In this document: piece after piece, positions 47,019 through 55,050 of the stretch | How the letters are laid out: each line of letters starts with the position of its first letter | How positions within the stretch are numbered: position 1 is the stretch's first letter | From: Paraburkholderia sp. HP33-1 | GTDB taxonomy: Bacteria; Pseudomonadota; Gammaproteobacteria; Burkholderiales; Burkholderiaceae | Reading direction: 5' to 3' | Length of the DNA stretch: 64,000 nt | Assembly (NCBI RefSeq): GCF_021390595.1 | Contig: NZ_JAJEJR010000003.1 | Location: forward strand, 186,001 to 250,000 | Translations under genes and position numbers: made by a program | The notes under the pieces: model-generated | The model's database searches: none | Told to the model about the DNA's origin: nothing | What the model saw: the letters and a program-made list of their open reading frames with translations, nothing else

Positions 47019-47891
47019 TCAGCTCCGGTCCAGAACGAAGTCGTAGCGCGCTTCGCGGAACGGTCCATCGAAGCCGAAGCGACGCGCGAGTTCGTGATCC
47101 GCGGAGCGCTCACGATAGTCGACCATTAGCGACGGCTTCACGCCGAACACCGCATCGGAGCCCAGATAGGGATCCTCACGATCGAACACATGCGTGACGA
47201 GCGTGCGATGCCCCGGCGTATCGATCATGAAATGCAGATGCGCGGGCCGCCACGGATGCCGTCCGGTCGCTTCGAGCATACGGCCGACCGGGCCGTCGGT
47301 AGGAATCGGATAGCTGACCGGCACGATCGTCGTAATCGCGTAGCGGCCCTCGGCGTCGGTGCGGAAACGTCCTCGCAGATTGCCGTGCGGCTGCTCGGTG
47401 TCCTGCCCCGAGTACATGCCGTTCTCGGCGGTCTGCCAGACGTCGAGTACCGCGTTCGCGAGCGGCTCGCCGTCCGTCGACAGCACGCGGCCATGCACGA
47501 GCGCGGGTTCGCCGGGTGTGAACGCAATGTTCTCGCCATACGCACGCTCGGGCATGCCGCGAATATAGAACGGGCCGAACACGGTGGTGTCGGTGGCGCC
47601 CGTCGCGAGGCGGTGATTGATCGCGTCGACGAGCATCGACACCCCAAGCGTATCCGACAGCAGGATGAATTCCTGGCGCACGAGGTCGTCGCACATCTTG
47701 CCGGTGTCAGTCAGAAAGCGAATGGCCGACATCCACTCGGCCTCGGTCGGCTCCACTTCACGCACGAACGCATGCATGTGCCGCACGAGGCTTTGCATCA
47801 GCGTGCGCAACCGTTCGTCGGGCGTGCCCGCGAAGCTTGCTACCACCTGCTCGGTCAGGGCCTGTTCGGCCTCTTTGCTGTCCGTCGGCAT
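47019..47891 (-). CDS. pnpG: hydroxyquinol 1,2-dioxygenase (intradiol)
   Basis: 290 residues. An N-terminal helical dimerisation domain (about 1-105) precedes the intradiol beta-sandwich. Fe(III) ligands: Tyr in GPFYIRG, Tyr in VSYPIPTDGP, and two His in RPAHLHFMI. Length and the surrounding genes fit hydroxyquinol 1,2-dioxygenase, which opens 1,2,4-trihydroxybenzene to maleylacetate, rather than catechol 1,2-dioxygenase. The ATG at 47891 follows GAGGAAG; the open frame upstream is ignored. In Pseudomonas pnp clusters the equivalent gene, pnpG, also follows pnpF. Confidence 0.85.
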   Translation of the reverse strand: MPTDSKEAEQALTEQVVASFAGTPDERLRTLMQSLVRHMHAFVREVEPTEAEWMSAIRFLTDTGKMCDDLVRQEFILLSDTLGVSMLVDAINHRLATGATDTTVFGPFYIRGMPERAYGENIAFTPGEPALVHGRVLSTDGEPLANAVLDVWQTAENGMYSGQDTEQPHGNLRGRFRTDAEGRYAITTIVPVSYPIPTDGPVGRMLEATGRHPWRPAHLHFMIDTPGHRTLVTHVFDREDPYLGSDAVFGVKPSLMVDYRERSADHELARRFGFDGPFREARYDFVLDRS

Positions 47892-47938
47892 GTCTTCCTC
47901 CATGAATTGTTTTATGCAGTGTTGTGGTGTACCTGCGC

Positions 47939-49006
47939 TCAGGCTGGCTCGGCGCCCTGCCACGCGCGTTGCAGCAGCGCACGGATCGCGTCGTGCTCCA
48001 CGGCACGCGGGTTCGCGTACGGATTCTTGCACGCGAGATCGGCCGCTTCATCGAGACCCTGCTCGGGCATGCCGATCTGCGCGAGCGCCACCGGAATGCC
48101 GAGCGCGCGGTTCAGTTCGAACAGCAGCGGCCCCGCGTCGGCCGCGTGCTTGCCGCCGAGCGCGCGTGCGACGCGCACGAGCGCATCGGGCGCGGCCCCG
48201 TGGTTGTAGTGTGCAGTATGCGGCAGCATCGCTGCGTGCGTTTGCGCATGCGGCAGGTTGAACGTGCCGCCCAACGTATGACACAGCTTGTGATGCAGGG
48301 CCATGCCGACCGCGCCCAGACAGGTGCCCGCGAGCCATGCGCCGTACAGCGCGCGACTGCGCGCTGCGGCATCATCCGGTGCGCGCACGATTGCGGGCAG
48401 CGCTTCGCCGAGTGCGCGGATCGCTTCCTCGGCCATCAGGCTGATTACCGGATTCGCGTCTTCGGCATAGAGCGCTTCGACCGCGTGCGCCATCGCGTTG
48501 ATGCCCGATGCAGCGGAAATCGGCACTGGCAGCGATAGCGTCAGCGACGCGTCGTAGATCACCGTGCGCGGCAGCACGCGCATATCGCGGCCGGTGCGCT
48601 TCAGACGTCCTTCAGTGAGACCGTAGATCGGCGTCATCTCGGAACCCGCATAGGTGGTGGGTACCGCGATGATCGGCAGCGACGATTCGAGCGCGATCGC
48701 CTTGCCGAGGCCGATCGTCGAGCCGCCGCCGACCGCGACGCAGCAGTCGGCATCGAGCGCGGCGGCCGCGTCGACCGCGGCCCGCGCGACTTCAACCGGC
48801 ACATGCATCACGGCTTGCGCATGCACGCCCGCCGCGCGCGCCCCGAGCACGTGCGCGACCTGATCGGCCAACGCATGCTGCTCGGGCGTCGCGAGAATCA
48901 GCGCGCGCTTCGCGCCGAGCCGCTCGACCTCAGCGGGCAACGTCGCGAGCCCGCCCCACTCGAAAACGACACGCGACGGCGTGCCCTGATAGACGAAGCG
49001 CTCCAT
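47939..49006 (-). CDS. pnpF: maleylacetate reductase
   Basis: 355 residues of the iron-containing alcohol dehydrogenase family, MAR branch. The NAD(P) loop CVAVGGGSTIGLGKAIAL (about 90), PTTYAGSEMTPIYGLTEG (about 118-135) and the metal-region HHKLCHTLGGTFNLPHAQTHAAMLPH (about 240-265) are all typical. It reduces maleylacetate to 3-oxoadipate, the point where hydroquinone and hydroxyquinol routes meet. Starts 7 bp after the dehydrogenase gene. Confidence 0.9.
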   Translation of the reverse strand: MERFVYQGTPSRVVFEWGGLATLPAEVERLGAKRALILATPEQHALADQVAHVLGARAAGVHAQAVMHVPVEVARAAVDAAAALDADCCVAVGGGSTIGLGKAIALESSLPIIAVPTTYAGSEMTPIYGLTEGRLKRTGRDMRVLPRTVIYDASLTLSLPVPISAASGINAMAHAVEALYAEDANPVISLMAEEAIRALGEALPAIVRAPDDAAARSRALYGAWLAGTCLGAVGMALHHKLCHTLGGTFNLPHAQTHAAMLPHTAHYNHGAAPDALVRVARALGGKHAADAGPLLFELNRALGIPVALAQIGMPEQGLDEAADLACKNPYANPRAVEHDAIRALLQRAWQGAEPA

Positions 49007-49013
49007 GCTGGCC

Positions 49014-50480
49014 TCAGCGCTTGAAATACGGCGGCACGTTGCCGTCGACGTTGACCCAGACCGAGCGCGCTTCCGTATAGTCGTGCATCGCCTCGAAGCC
49101 CATCTCGCGGCCATAGCCCGACTGTCCAACGCCGCCGAACGGGCTGCCTGGATTCACGCGCTTGTAGCAGTTGACCCAGCACATGCCCGCATGGATGCGC
49201 GCGGCCATCGAGTGCGCGCGCGACAGATCGCGCGTCCACAACCCACTGCCGAGGCCGTAGTCGGTGCCGTTGGCGATCGCGAGCGCTTCGTCGTCGGTAC
49301 GGAAACGCAGCACCGTGACGAACGGGCCGAACACTTCCTCCTGTGCGACGCGGTCGTTCGAACTCGCGGCTTCGACGACGGTCGGGCGCACGTAGTAACC
49401 GTTCGCCAGCGCTGCGTCGCTCGGCGCGGTGCCGCCGGTCAGCACGCGGCCGCCCTGCTGGCGCGCGATGTCGACGAAGGCGAGCACGCGTTCCTGATGC
49501 TGCTTCGACGTGAGCGGCCCCATCTCAGTGTCGGCGTCGAGCGGATTGCCGAGCCGGATCGACGACGCGAGCGACACGAAACGTTCGAGGAACTGATCGG
49601 CGATGCGCTCGTGCAGGATCAGCCGCGAACCCGCGATGCACGCCTGGCCCTGGTTGTGGAAGATCGCCCACGCGGCGCCGTTGATCGCGTCGTCGAGATT
49701 CGCGTCATCGAACACGATGTTGGCGCCCTTGCCGCCGAGTTCGAGCTGCACGCGCTTCAGATTGCCCTGCGAGGCCTCGACGATGCGCCGCCCGGTCGCG
49801 GTCGATCCGGTGAAGGCGATCTTGCCGACGCCCGGATGCTCGGCGAGCCGCTGCCCCGCCGTGTGACCATAGCCCGCGACGATGTTGACGACGCCCTCTG
49901 GAAAGCCGACCTCGGCCATCAGCTCGACGATGCGCAGCGTGGACAGCGGCGTGATCTCCGACGGCTTCAGCACGACCGTGTTGCCGGCCGCGAGCGCCGG
50001 GCCCATCTTCCAGCTCGTGAACATCAGCGGAAAATTCCACGGCACGATCTGCCCGACCACGCCGATCGGCGCGCGCTGCACGTAGTTCAGAAAGCCGGCC
50101 TCGACCGGAATCACCGAGCCTTGCAGCTTGTCGGCCATGCCGCCGAAGTAGCGAAAGCATGCGGCGGTGCGAGGCACGTCGAGCGAGCGCGAATCGCGGA
50201 TCGGGTGGCCCGTGTCGAGCGATTCGAGTTGCGCTAGTTCTTCGGCGTTGGCCTCGATCGCGTCGGCGAGCTTCAGCAGCAGGCGGCCGCGGTCGGCGGC
50301 GGGCAGCGCGGCCCACTTCGGGAACGCGCGCGCGGCGGCTGCGACGGCGAGATCGACATCGGCGGCGGTGGCCGCGGCGATCGGCGTGATCAGCGAGCCG
50401 TCGTGCGGATTGAGCACGTCGATCGTGCCGCCTTCGACGGCGTCCGTGAAGCGGCCGTCGATGAACAGTTGCGTTTGCAT
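49014..50480 (-). CDS. pnpE: 4-hydroxymuconic semialdehyde dehydrogenase (aldehyde dehydrogenase family)
   Basis: 488 residues, class-1/2 ALDH. NAD site FTGSTATGRRI (about 242), catalytic Glu in ELGGKGANIVF (about 266), catalytic Cys in NQGQACIAGSR (about 300), and EEVFGPFVTV (about 397). The family is broad, but the gene order (dioxygenase small, dioxygenase large, ALDH, maleylacetate reductase, hydroxyquinol dioxygenase) is that of pnpCDEFG in p-nitrophenol degraders, where PnpE converts 4-hydroxymuconic semialdehyde to maleylacetate. Confidence 0.85.
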   Translation of the reverse strand: MQTQLFIDGRFTDAVEGGTIDVLNPHDGSLITPIAAATAADVDLAVAAAARAFPKWAALPAADRGRLLLKLADAIEANAEELAQLESLDTGHPIRDSRSLDVPRTAACFRYFGGMADKLQGSVIPVEAGFLNYVQRAPIGVVGQIVPWNFPLMFTSWKMGPALAAGNTVVLKPSEITPLSTLRIVELMAEVGFPEGVVNIVAGYGHTAGQRLAEHPGVGKIAFTGSTATGRRIVEASQGNLKRVQLELGGKGANIVFDDANLDDAINGAAWAIFHNQGQACIAGSRLILHERIADQFLERFVSLASSIRLGNPLDADTEMGPLTSKQHQERVLAFVDIARQQGGRVLTGGTAPSDAALANGYYVRPTVVEAASSNDRVAQEEVFGPFVTVLRFRTDDEALAIANGTDYGLGSGLWTRDLSRAHSMAARIHAGMCWVNCYKRVNPGSPFGGVGQSGYGREMGFEAMHDYTEARSVWVNVDGNVPPYFKR

Positions 50481-50526
50481 GAATGGTCCTCGGTGAATGC
50501 GGGCGCGGGGCTCTTCAATCGAACCT

Positions 50527-51546
50527 TCAGAAATCGACGGGGTACGGCTTCAGCTCGCCGCTCTCGTAGCGCGTGGGCAGATTCGGCGTCGCGTTCTCCC
50601 ATACGAGCAGCATCGAGCGCTTGGTCGAATAACCTTGATGGCGGATATCGGCCGGCATCGCGCAGATGTCGCCCGCGCGCATCGTGATCCGGGCGCGCGG
50701 CGCGCCGGTGTTTTTGTCGCCGATGTCCCAGACGATTTCATCGGACAGTTGCAGGAACCACTCGACGCGATCGTTGCCGTGAAAGACCGGCAGGATGTAT
50801 TCCTCGGTGGTCGGGCAGAACAGACTCTGGCCGCACACCGACGTGACCGACGGATTCCACGTGACGTCCGAGCGCGACAGATACTTGAACAGGTTGAACG
50901 CATGCAGCTGGCCCTCGAAGCCGGGCTCGACATGCACCTCGGGATCGTCCTGGGCGACGTCGGCGAATGCACGGTTCACCGGCAGATCGTCGCGCAGCGG
51001 CGAGTCACCTTCGAGGCCCGGCATGCGGCGCGTCGCGACACGCGTGCGCTCGATCGCGGCATCGTTGTCGCCATGCTTGCGGCCGAACGCGGTGCCGGTT
51101 TCCTCGGGCGCGGCGAACGGGTCGAAGCCTTCGTTGGTCCAGTCGTGCAGGATCGCCTTGAAGGTCGCCATGATCGTCGGCGTCTCGAAGGTCTCCATAA
51201 AGTCGACGCCCGCGTCCTTCATGATGCCGTTGAACGAGCCCGCATATACGTCGACCTTGCCGTAGTGATTGCGCGTGCCGAACACGTGATCGAAGTTGAC
51301 CCAGCCGTAGAAGAAGCCCCATGCGACGTCGCGCATCATCGCGCGCAGGAACGCATCGGCCGGTACCGCGTGGGTGCGGGTCTGGCCTTTCGCGGGCCAG
51401 TTGATCTTGACGAAGTACTCGTCGCGCAGGAATTCGAAGGCGCCGAGCGTGAAGCGGCGATAGCCGGTGATGGCGTCGGGTTCGCTTGCGCGCACGGTGT
51501 CGGCGGCGAAGCTGGTGGGGTGATCTAGGGTTTCGAGGGATGCCAT
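50527..51546 (-). CDS. pnpD: hydroquinone 1,2-dioxygenase large subunit
   Basis: 339 residues, exactly the size of PnpD/HapD (about 38 kDa). Cupin-type C-terminal domain. His256, Asn258, Glu262 (FHGNDRVEW) and His303 (DIRHQGY) lie at the same positions that I recall as the Fe(II) ligands in the published PnpCD structure. With the small subunit it opens hydroquinone to 4-hydroxymuconic semialdehyde. This is a type III ring-cleaving enzyme, unrelated to LigB or VOC extradiol dioxygenases. 40 bp follow the small-subunit gene. Confidence 0.88.
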   Translation of the reverse strand: MASLETLDHPTSFAADTVRASEPDAITGYRRFTLGAFEFLRDEYFVKINWPAKGQTRTHAVPADAFLRAMMRDVAWGFFYGWVNFDHVFGTRNHYGKVDVYAGSFNGIMKDAGVDFMETFETPTIMATFKAILHDWTNEGFDPFAAPEETGTAFGRKHGDNDAAIERTRVATRRMPGLEGDSPLRDDLPVNRAFADVAQDDPEVHVEPGFEGQLHAFNLFKYLSRSDVTWNPSVTSVCGQSLFCPTTEEYILPVFHGNDRVEWFLQLSDEIVWDIGDKNTGAPRARITMRAGDICAMPADIRHQGYSTKRSMLLVWENATPNLPTRYESGELKPYPVDF

Positions 51547-51586
51547 GTTCTGTCTCCTATATAGGCGGATGTGGTTCGCGTGCGTA

Positions 51587-52081
51587 TCAGTGCAGGCAGA
51601 TGTCGGCCCACTTCTCTACCGACAGTTCGCCGAGCATCGTTTGCACGAGCGCGACGCCGGGTTTCTGCGCGGTGAAGCGATAGGCGCAGCCGGCCGGCAG
51701 CAAGGCCTGATGACCACGACGCAGCACCACGTAACCAATCGTGCGGCCGGCTGGTTGCGCACCCGCTGCGACGGTGCCTGTGCCGCTCTTCGGCGGGTTA
51801 TCGAGCTTGATGAAGTCGATGCGCACTTCGCCGTCCATCAGGATCGCGAACTCGTCGTGCGCGCAGGCGAACCATTGCGATTGCCCTTCGGTGCGCAGCG
51901 CCTCGATCACGTAGTCGAGGTTCTTGCCGACCACGACCTTTTCATAGGGCGAGGCTTCGGCCGCGACTTCGAAGATGTTGGAAAACACGTAGTGGCGCGC
52001 TTCGCCGCTCGTGATTTCGATTTCGCCTTTGCGGTAGCCGTCGAGCGAGCCAAAGACGGTGTGGAATGACGACTCGGTCAT
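51587..52081 (-). CDS. pnpC: hydroquinone 1,2-dioxygenase small subunit
   Basis: 164 residues (about 18 kDa), matching PnpC/HapC in size and position. Cupin-like strand pattern (ARHYVFSNIFEVAAEASPYEKVVVGKNLDYVIEALRTEG; HDEFAILMDGEVRIDFI; GYVVLRRGHQALLPAGCAYRF). The metal ligands of a normal cupin are not evident, in line with a supporting subunit. The ATG at 52081 follows AGGAGACAGCA. A LysR-type box lies about 90 bp upstream (52170-52186). Confidence 0.85.
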   Translation of the reverse strand: MTESSFHTVFGSLDGYRKGEIEITSGEARHYVFSNIFEVAAEASPYEKVVVGKNLDYVIEALRTEGQSQWFACAHDEFAILMDGEVRIDFIKLDNPPKSGTGTVAAGAQPAGRTIGYVVLRRGHQALLPAGCAYRFTAQKPGVALVQTMLGELSVEKWADICLH

Positions 52082-52169
52082 TGCTGTCTCCTGTTGGAAG
52101 CGGGGTGTTGTTGGAACCACTTTAGGAGCGCAACAGGATGGCAACAACCGGCGATCGGGCGATTACAGC

Positions 52170-52186
52170 ATTTGCACTTTGCAAAT
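52170..52186. promoter_or_regulatory. LysR-type box upstream of hydroquinone dioxygenase genes
   Basis: ATTTGC-N5-GCAAAT, contained in a longer match GCATTTGC-N5-GCAAATAATC that recurs at 54698-54720 upstream of the MFS gene. The T-N11-A form is standard for LysR regulators, and the cluster's own LysR gene lies between the two sites. Confidence 0.65.
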
Positions 52187-52196
52187 AATCGTCGCG

Positions 52197-53126
52197 TTAC
52201 GTCACCCAGCCGCGCTCGATAAGCGGCCGGTCCCACGCGGGTTCGGGACCCAGGTACTCGGCCAGGAATTCGACCAGCGCCTTCACCTTCAGCGCCTGTC
52301 GCTGCGTTGCGGGGTACACGGCCGCGAAATTCAGCGGCGAGAGCGTGTAGTCGGTGAGGATCGGCACGAGCGAGCCGTCGAGCAGCGCGGTGCTTGCGAC
52401 GAGCGTCGGCAGACAAACGACGCCGCCGCCCGTCAGCGCATAGTCGCGCAGCAGATGGACCGAGTTCGAGCGGATCATGCCGGGCAACTCCAATTCGACG
52501 ACCTCGTCGCCGTGCGCCATCGTCCAGCGATTGCGCGACGGGTAGCCCGAATAAAGCGCCGTGGTGTGTCGCAGCAAATCGCGCGGGTGCTGCGGCGCGC
52601 CATGCGCCTTCACATACGCGGGCGTCGCGCAGAAAAGACGCCGCACCTTGAACAGCCGTCTTTCGATCAGCGATTCGGCGATCGGCGGAAAAATCTGGAA
52701 AGCGACATCGAAGCCCTCTTCGATCGGATCGACCACGCGGTCGTTGACGATCACGTCGAGCTGGATGCCCGGATAGCGCCGGTTGAACTCGGCGAGCGGC
52801 GCGGCGAAGTGGCCGAGCGCGAAGCCCGGCAGCATCTGGATACGCAATCGGCCGGTCGGTGTGGCGCGCAGCTCGCGCATCTGGTCGGTCAGTTCGTTGA
52901 CGCGTCCAACCACTTCCGCGCATTCGCGATAGAACGCCTCTCCCACTTCGGACAGGCGCACATGCCGTGTGCTGCGATGAAAGAGCGGCGCGTTGACGAA
53001 CTTCTCCAGTTGCTGGATGCGCGTCGTGATCACTGAACTCGTCACGCCCAACTGCCGCGCCGCCTCGGCGAAGCTGCTCGTCTCGGCCACGCGTACGAAG
53101 GCCTCGATGCTCAGAAAGCGGTCCAT
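52197..53126 (-). CDS. LysR family regulator of the hydroquinone cluster
   Basis: 309 residues from the ATG at 53126. Winged helix MDRFLSIEAFVRVAETSSFAEAARQLGVTSSVITTRIQQLEKFVNAPLFHRSTRHVRLSEVG, then a LysR substrate-binding domain (about 90-290). It belongs to the CrgA/PecT-like subgroup by its N-terminus, different from the BenM-like protein at 33.8 kb. It is on the same strand as the genes it probably controls, between the MFS and dioxygenase genes; PnpR of Pseudomonas is also a LysR protein. Confidence 0.85.
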   Translation of the reverse strand: MDRFLSIEAFVRVAETSSFAEAARQLGVTSSVITTRIQQLEKFVNAPLFHRSTRHVRLSEVGEAFYRECAEVVGRVNELTDQMRELRATPTGRLRIQMLPGFALGHFAAPLAEFNRRYPGIQLDVIVNDRVVDPIEEGFDVAFQIFPPIAESLIERRLFKVRRLFCATPAYVKAHGAPQHPRDLLRHTTALYSGYPSRNRWTMAHGDEVVELELPGMIRSNSVHLLRDYALTGGGVVCLPTLVASTALLDGSLVPILTDYTLSPLNFAAVYPATQRQALKVKALVEFLAEYLGPEPAWDRPLIERGWVT

Positions 53127-53246
53127 GCTGCGTCCTTGTCCACTCGTCCAGCCTTTCAGTGTATATGGGCTGGGGTGCGTGAACACGCCACGTGGCCGGC
53201 GACAACGGCTTTGTGATTGCCGCGATCGCCGACTGATTGCCGCGCG

Positions 53247-54518
53247 TCATTCGGGTTGCTCGCTTGCCGGCAGATCGAGCGTCGGCGCGGCGCTCCGGCG
53301 ACGCATCCGGGCCGGCGCAGTCTCCTCCAGCAGCAGGCTCACGCCAATGCCGAGCAGTACCGCGCAGATCGGCAGCCACAAGATGTTCTGGATGCCGAAA
53401 TGTGTCGCGACGAAGCGCGCCAATGCCGGCGCGATGCCGCCGCCGAAAATCTCGCCCGCGCCGACGACGATACCGATCGACGTCGAGATCATCCCGACCG
53501 GCGCGGCTTCAGTCGCAACCGGACCGGACAGCAGCGAAACAAGTCCCAGCGTGAAGAACGACGCGACGAACAGCACCGCGAACAGCTGCAGCGGCTGCGC
53601 GCCGAGTCCGCGAAACAGGTACAGCATCACCGCGGTGCCCGCAAAGCCGACGATGCTGGCGACGCGCCGCCCGGTCAGGTCCGACAACCCCGTCAAACCG
53701 AACTGACCGATAAATCCGCCGAAGCCGATCGCCGAGACGACGACGCCCATGCGCTGCGTGTCGAGCGACAGATACTCGGTCAGGTACAGCGGCAGCATCG
53801 CCCCGAGCACGAACACGCCAGTCATCGCGCAGAACAGCGCGGCCATCGCGATCGGGATGTTGCGGCTCTTCAGGACGTCGCGCCAGTTAGCGCGTTCGGC
53901 CGGGCTCGCCGTGCGCTTCGGTGTCGCTAGCGGGTTGGCTTTCGGTTCGCGAATCACGAAGAACATCAGCACACCGAGAATCAGCCCCGGCACCGACACC
54001 AGCGCGAACACCCAGCGCCACGTCACGACACTCAGCAACTGCGTCGCGATGATCGGCGACAGCGCGAGGCCGAACAGCGCGAAACCGCTTTGCTGGAGGC
54101 CAAGATTGAAACCACGGCGCTTCGGATGCGACGCATCGGCCGTCGCGGCGAAGCTGGTCGGGCAAAACGAACCTTCGGCGACGCCCATCAACGCGCGCAC
54201 CCCGAGCAGGCTCATCAGGCCGCCGGCAAGCCCGGAGAAACCGGACAGCAGCGAAAACGCCAGAATCGCCGGAATCAGCACCTTGCGGCGTCCGATCTTG
54301 TCGGAGATGCCGCCCATCAGCGCCGCGAAAATACCCCACGACAAGCCAAGGATGCCGATGCAATTGCCGACGTCCTGCGCATCCAGGTGCAGGTCCTTCA
54401 TGATGGCCGGAAAAAGCGGCGCGATCAGCCACCGGTCGAGTCCCACGAGGCCGAAGCCGAGGGCCAGCAGCACGACGGCCTTCCATTCGTAGGCCACGTC
54501 CCAGTCGTTCGATTTCAT
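53247..54518 (-). CDS. MFS transporter, probably for an aromatic substrate
   Basis: 423 residues with 12 predicted transmembrane helices. MFS signatures: LVGLDRWLIAPLFPAIMKDLHL (helix 1), GGISDKIGRRKVLIP (loop 2-3) and GLSDLTGRRVAS (loop 8-9). The start is the ATG at 54518, preceded by GGAG six bases upstream; upstream in-frame ATGs lack a ribosome site. Co-regulated with the hydroquinone genes to judge from the shared operator, so likely imports the precursor (an anion/cation-symporter-type MFS for aromatic acids or phenols). Confidence 0.85.
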   Translation of the reverse strand: MKSNDWDVAYEWKAVVLLALGFGLVGLDRWLIAPLFPAIMKDLHLDAQDVGNCIGILGLSWGIFAALMGGISDKIGRRKVLIPAILAFSLLSGFSGLAGGLMSLLGVRALMGVAEGSFCPTSFAATADASHPKRRGFNLGLQQSGFALFGLALSPIIATQLLSVVTWRWVFALVSVPGLILGVLMFFVIREPKANPLATPKRTASPAERANWRDVLKSRNIPIAMAALFCAMTGVFVLGAMLPLYLTEYLSLDTQRMGVVVSAIGFGGFIGQFGLTGLSDLTGRRVASIVGFAGTAVMLYLFRGLGAQPLQLFAVLFVASFFTLGLVSLLSGPVATEAAPVGMISTSIGIVVGAGEIFGGGIAPALARFVATHFGIQNILWLPICAVLLGIGVSLLLEETAPARMRRRSAAPTLDLPASEQPE

Positions 54519-55050
54519 CTGTGTCTCCATAGGCCGGCCGCTTTGCGCGCGGACGGCATTCGCTGGCGCGGGGGATGCGCCACCGGGTTCGTCGGATGCA
54601 ATAACGGGTGCCGTGCCGCACTTCATCGATGCAGCACCGACGCGGCCAAGATTGGCGCAAGTGCGGCGGGTCAGATACGGGACAAGCGGCGAATGCGGCA
54701 TTTGCGAATCGCAAATAATCACGCCGGACGGCGCGGCAGCGCGCGTGGGCAAGGCTCAGCGGCAAGCGCCGGGCGCGAATTGGATGGGCCTGAAGCCACC
54801 CCAGGACAAGCCCGGGTAGACGCGCGCTTGGGTGGCGCGCGGTAGGGGCGCGGGGCGCCTGTTGCAATCAATCTGGCTACCCGCGTGGTGCGTGCTTCTC
54901 GCCGATGGCTAACCGTGCAGAGCGCTAACGGGCTTGACCGTTAGTTGCGCTCAAAAGTGATCAACCGAGCCGCAATATTCCCAGCCACTGCGGCTCGATA
55001 TACTCCCCTCTTCCCTGAACGTCTTTCAGCCGCGGGCGACCACTCGGACC
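54519..55050. other. 532-bp divergent gap with LysR-type box at 54700-54716
   Basis: Between the MFS gene (minus) and the cation transporter (plus). It contains ATTTGCGA-A-TCGCAAAT at 54700-54716, which is the ATTTGC-N5-GCAAAT box with GCATTTGC...GCAAATAATC shared with 52170-52186. The box is about 180 bp from the MFS start, so the transcript has a long leader. No gene is supported. Confidence 0.6.
54700..54716. promoter_or_regulatory. LysR-type box upstream of MFS transporter gene
   Basis: Perfect inverted repeat with 8-base arms around one base; outer 16 bases (ATTTGC / GCAAATAATC) are identical to the site before the hydroquinone dioxygenase genes, while the five central bases differ (GAATC versus ACTTT), as expected for a protein-bound half-site pair and not for a recent duplication. 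Confidence 0.65.

Noticed and set aside
38189-54518. A single arbutin-type pathway joining sugar import to hydroquinone breakdown
   Set aside because: Arbutin needs a beta-glucosidase, but the enzyme here is an alpha-xylosidase, and an IS scar and separate regulators divide the two clusters.
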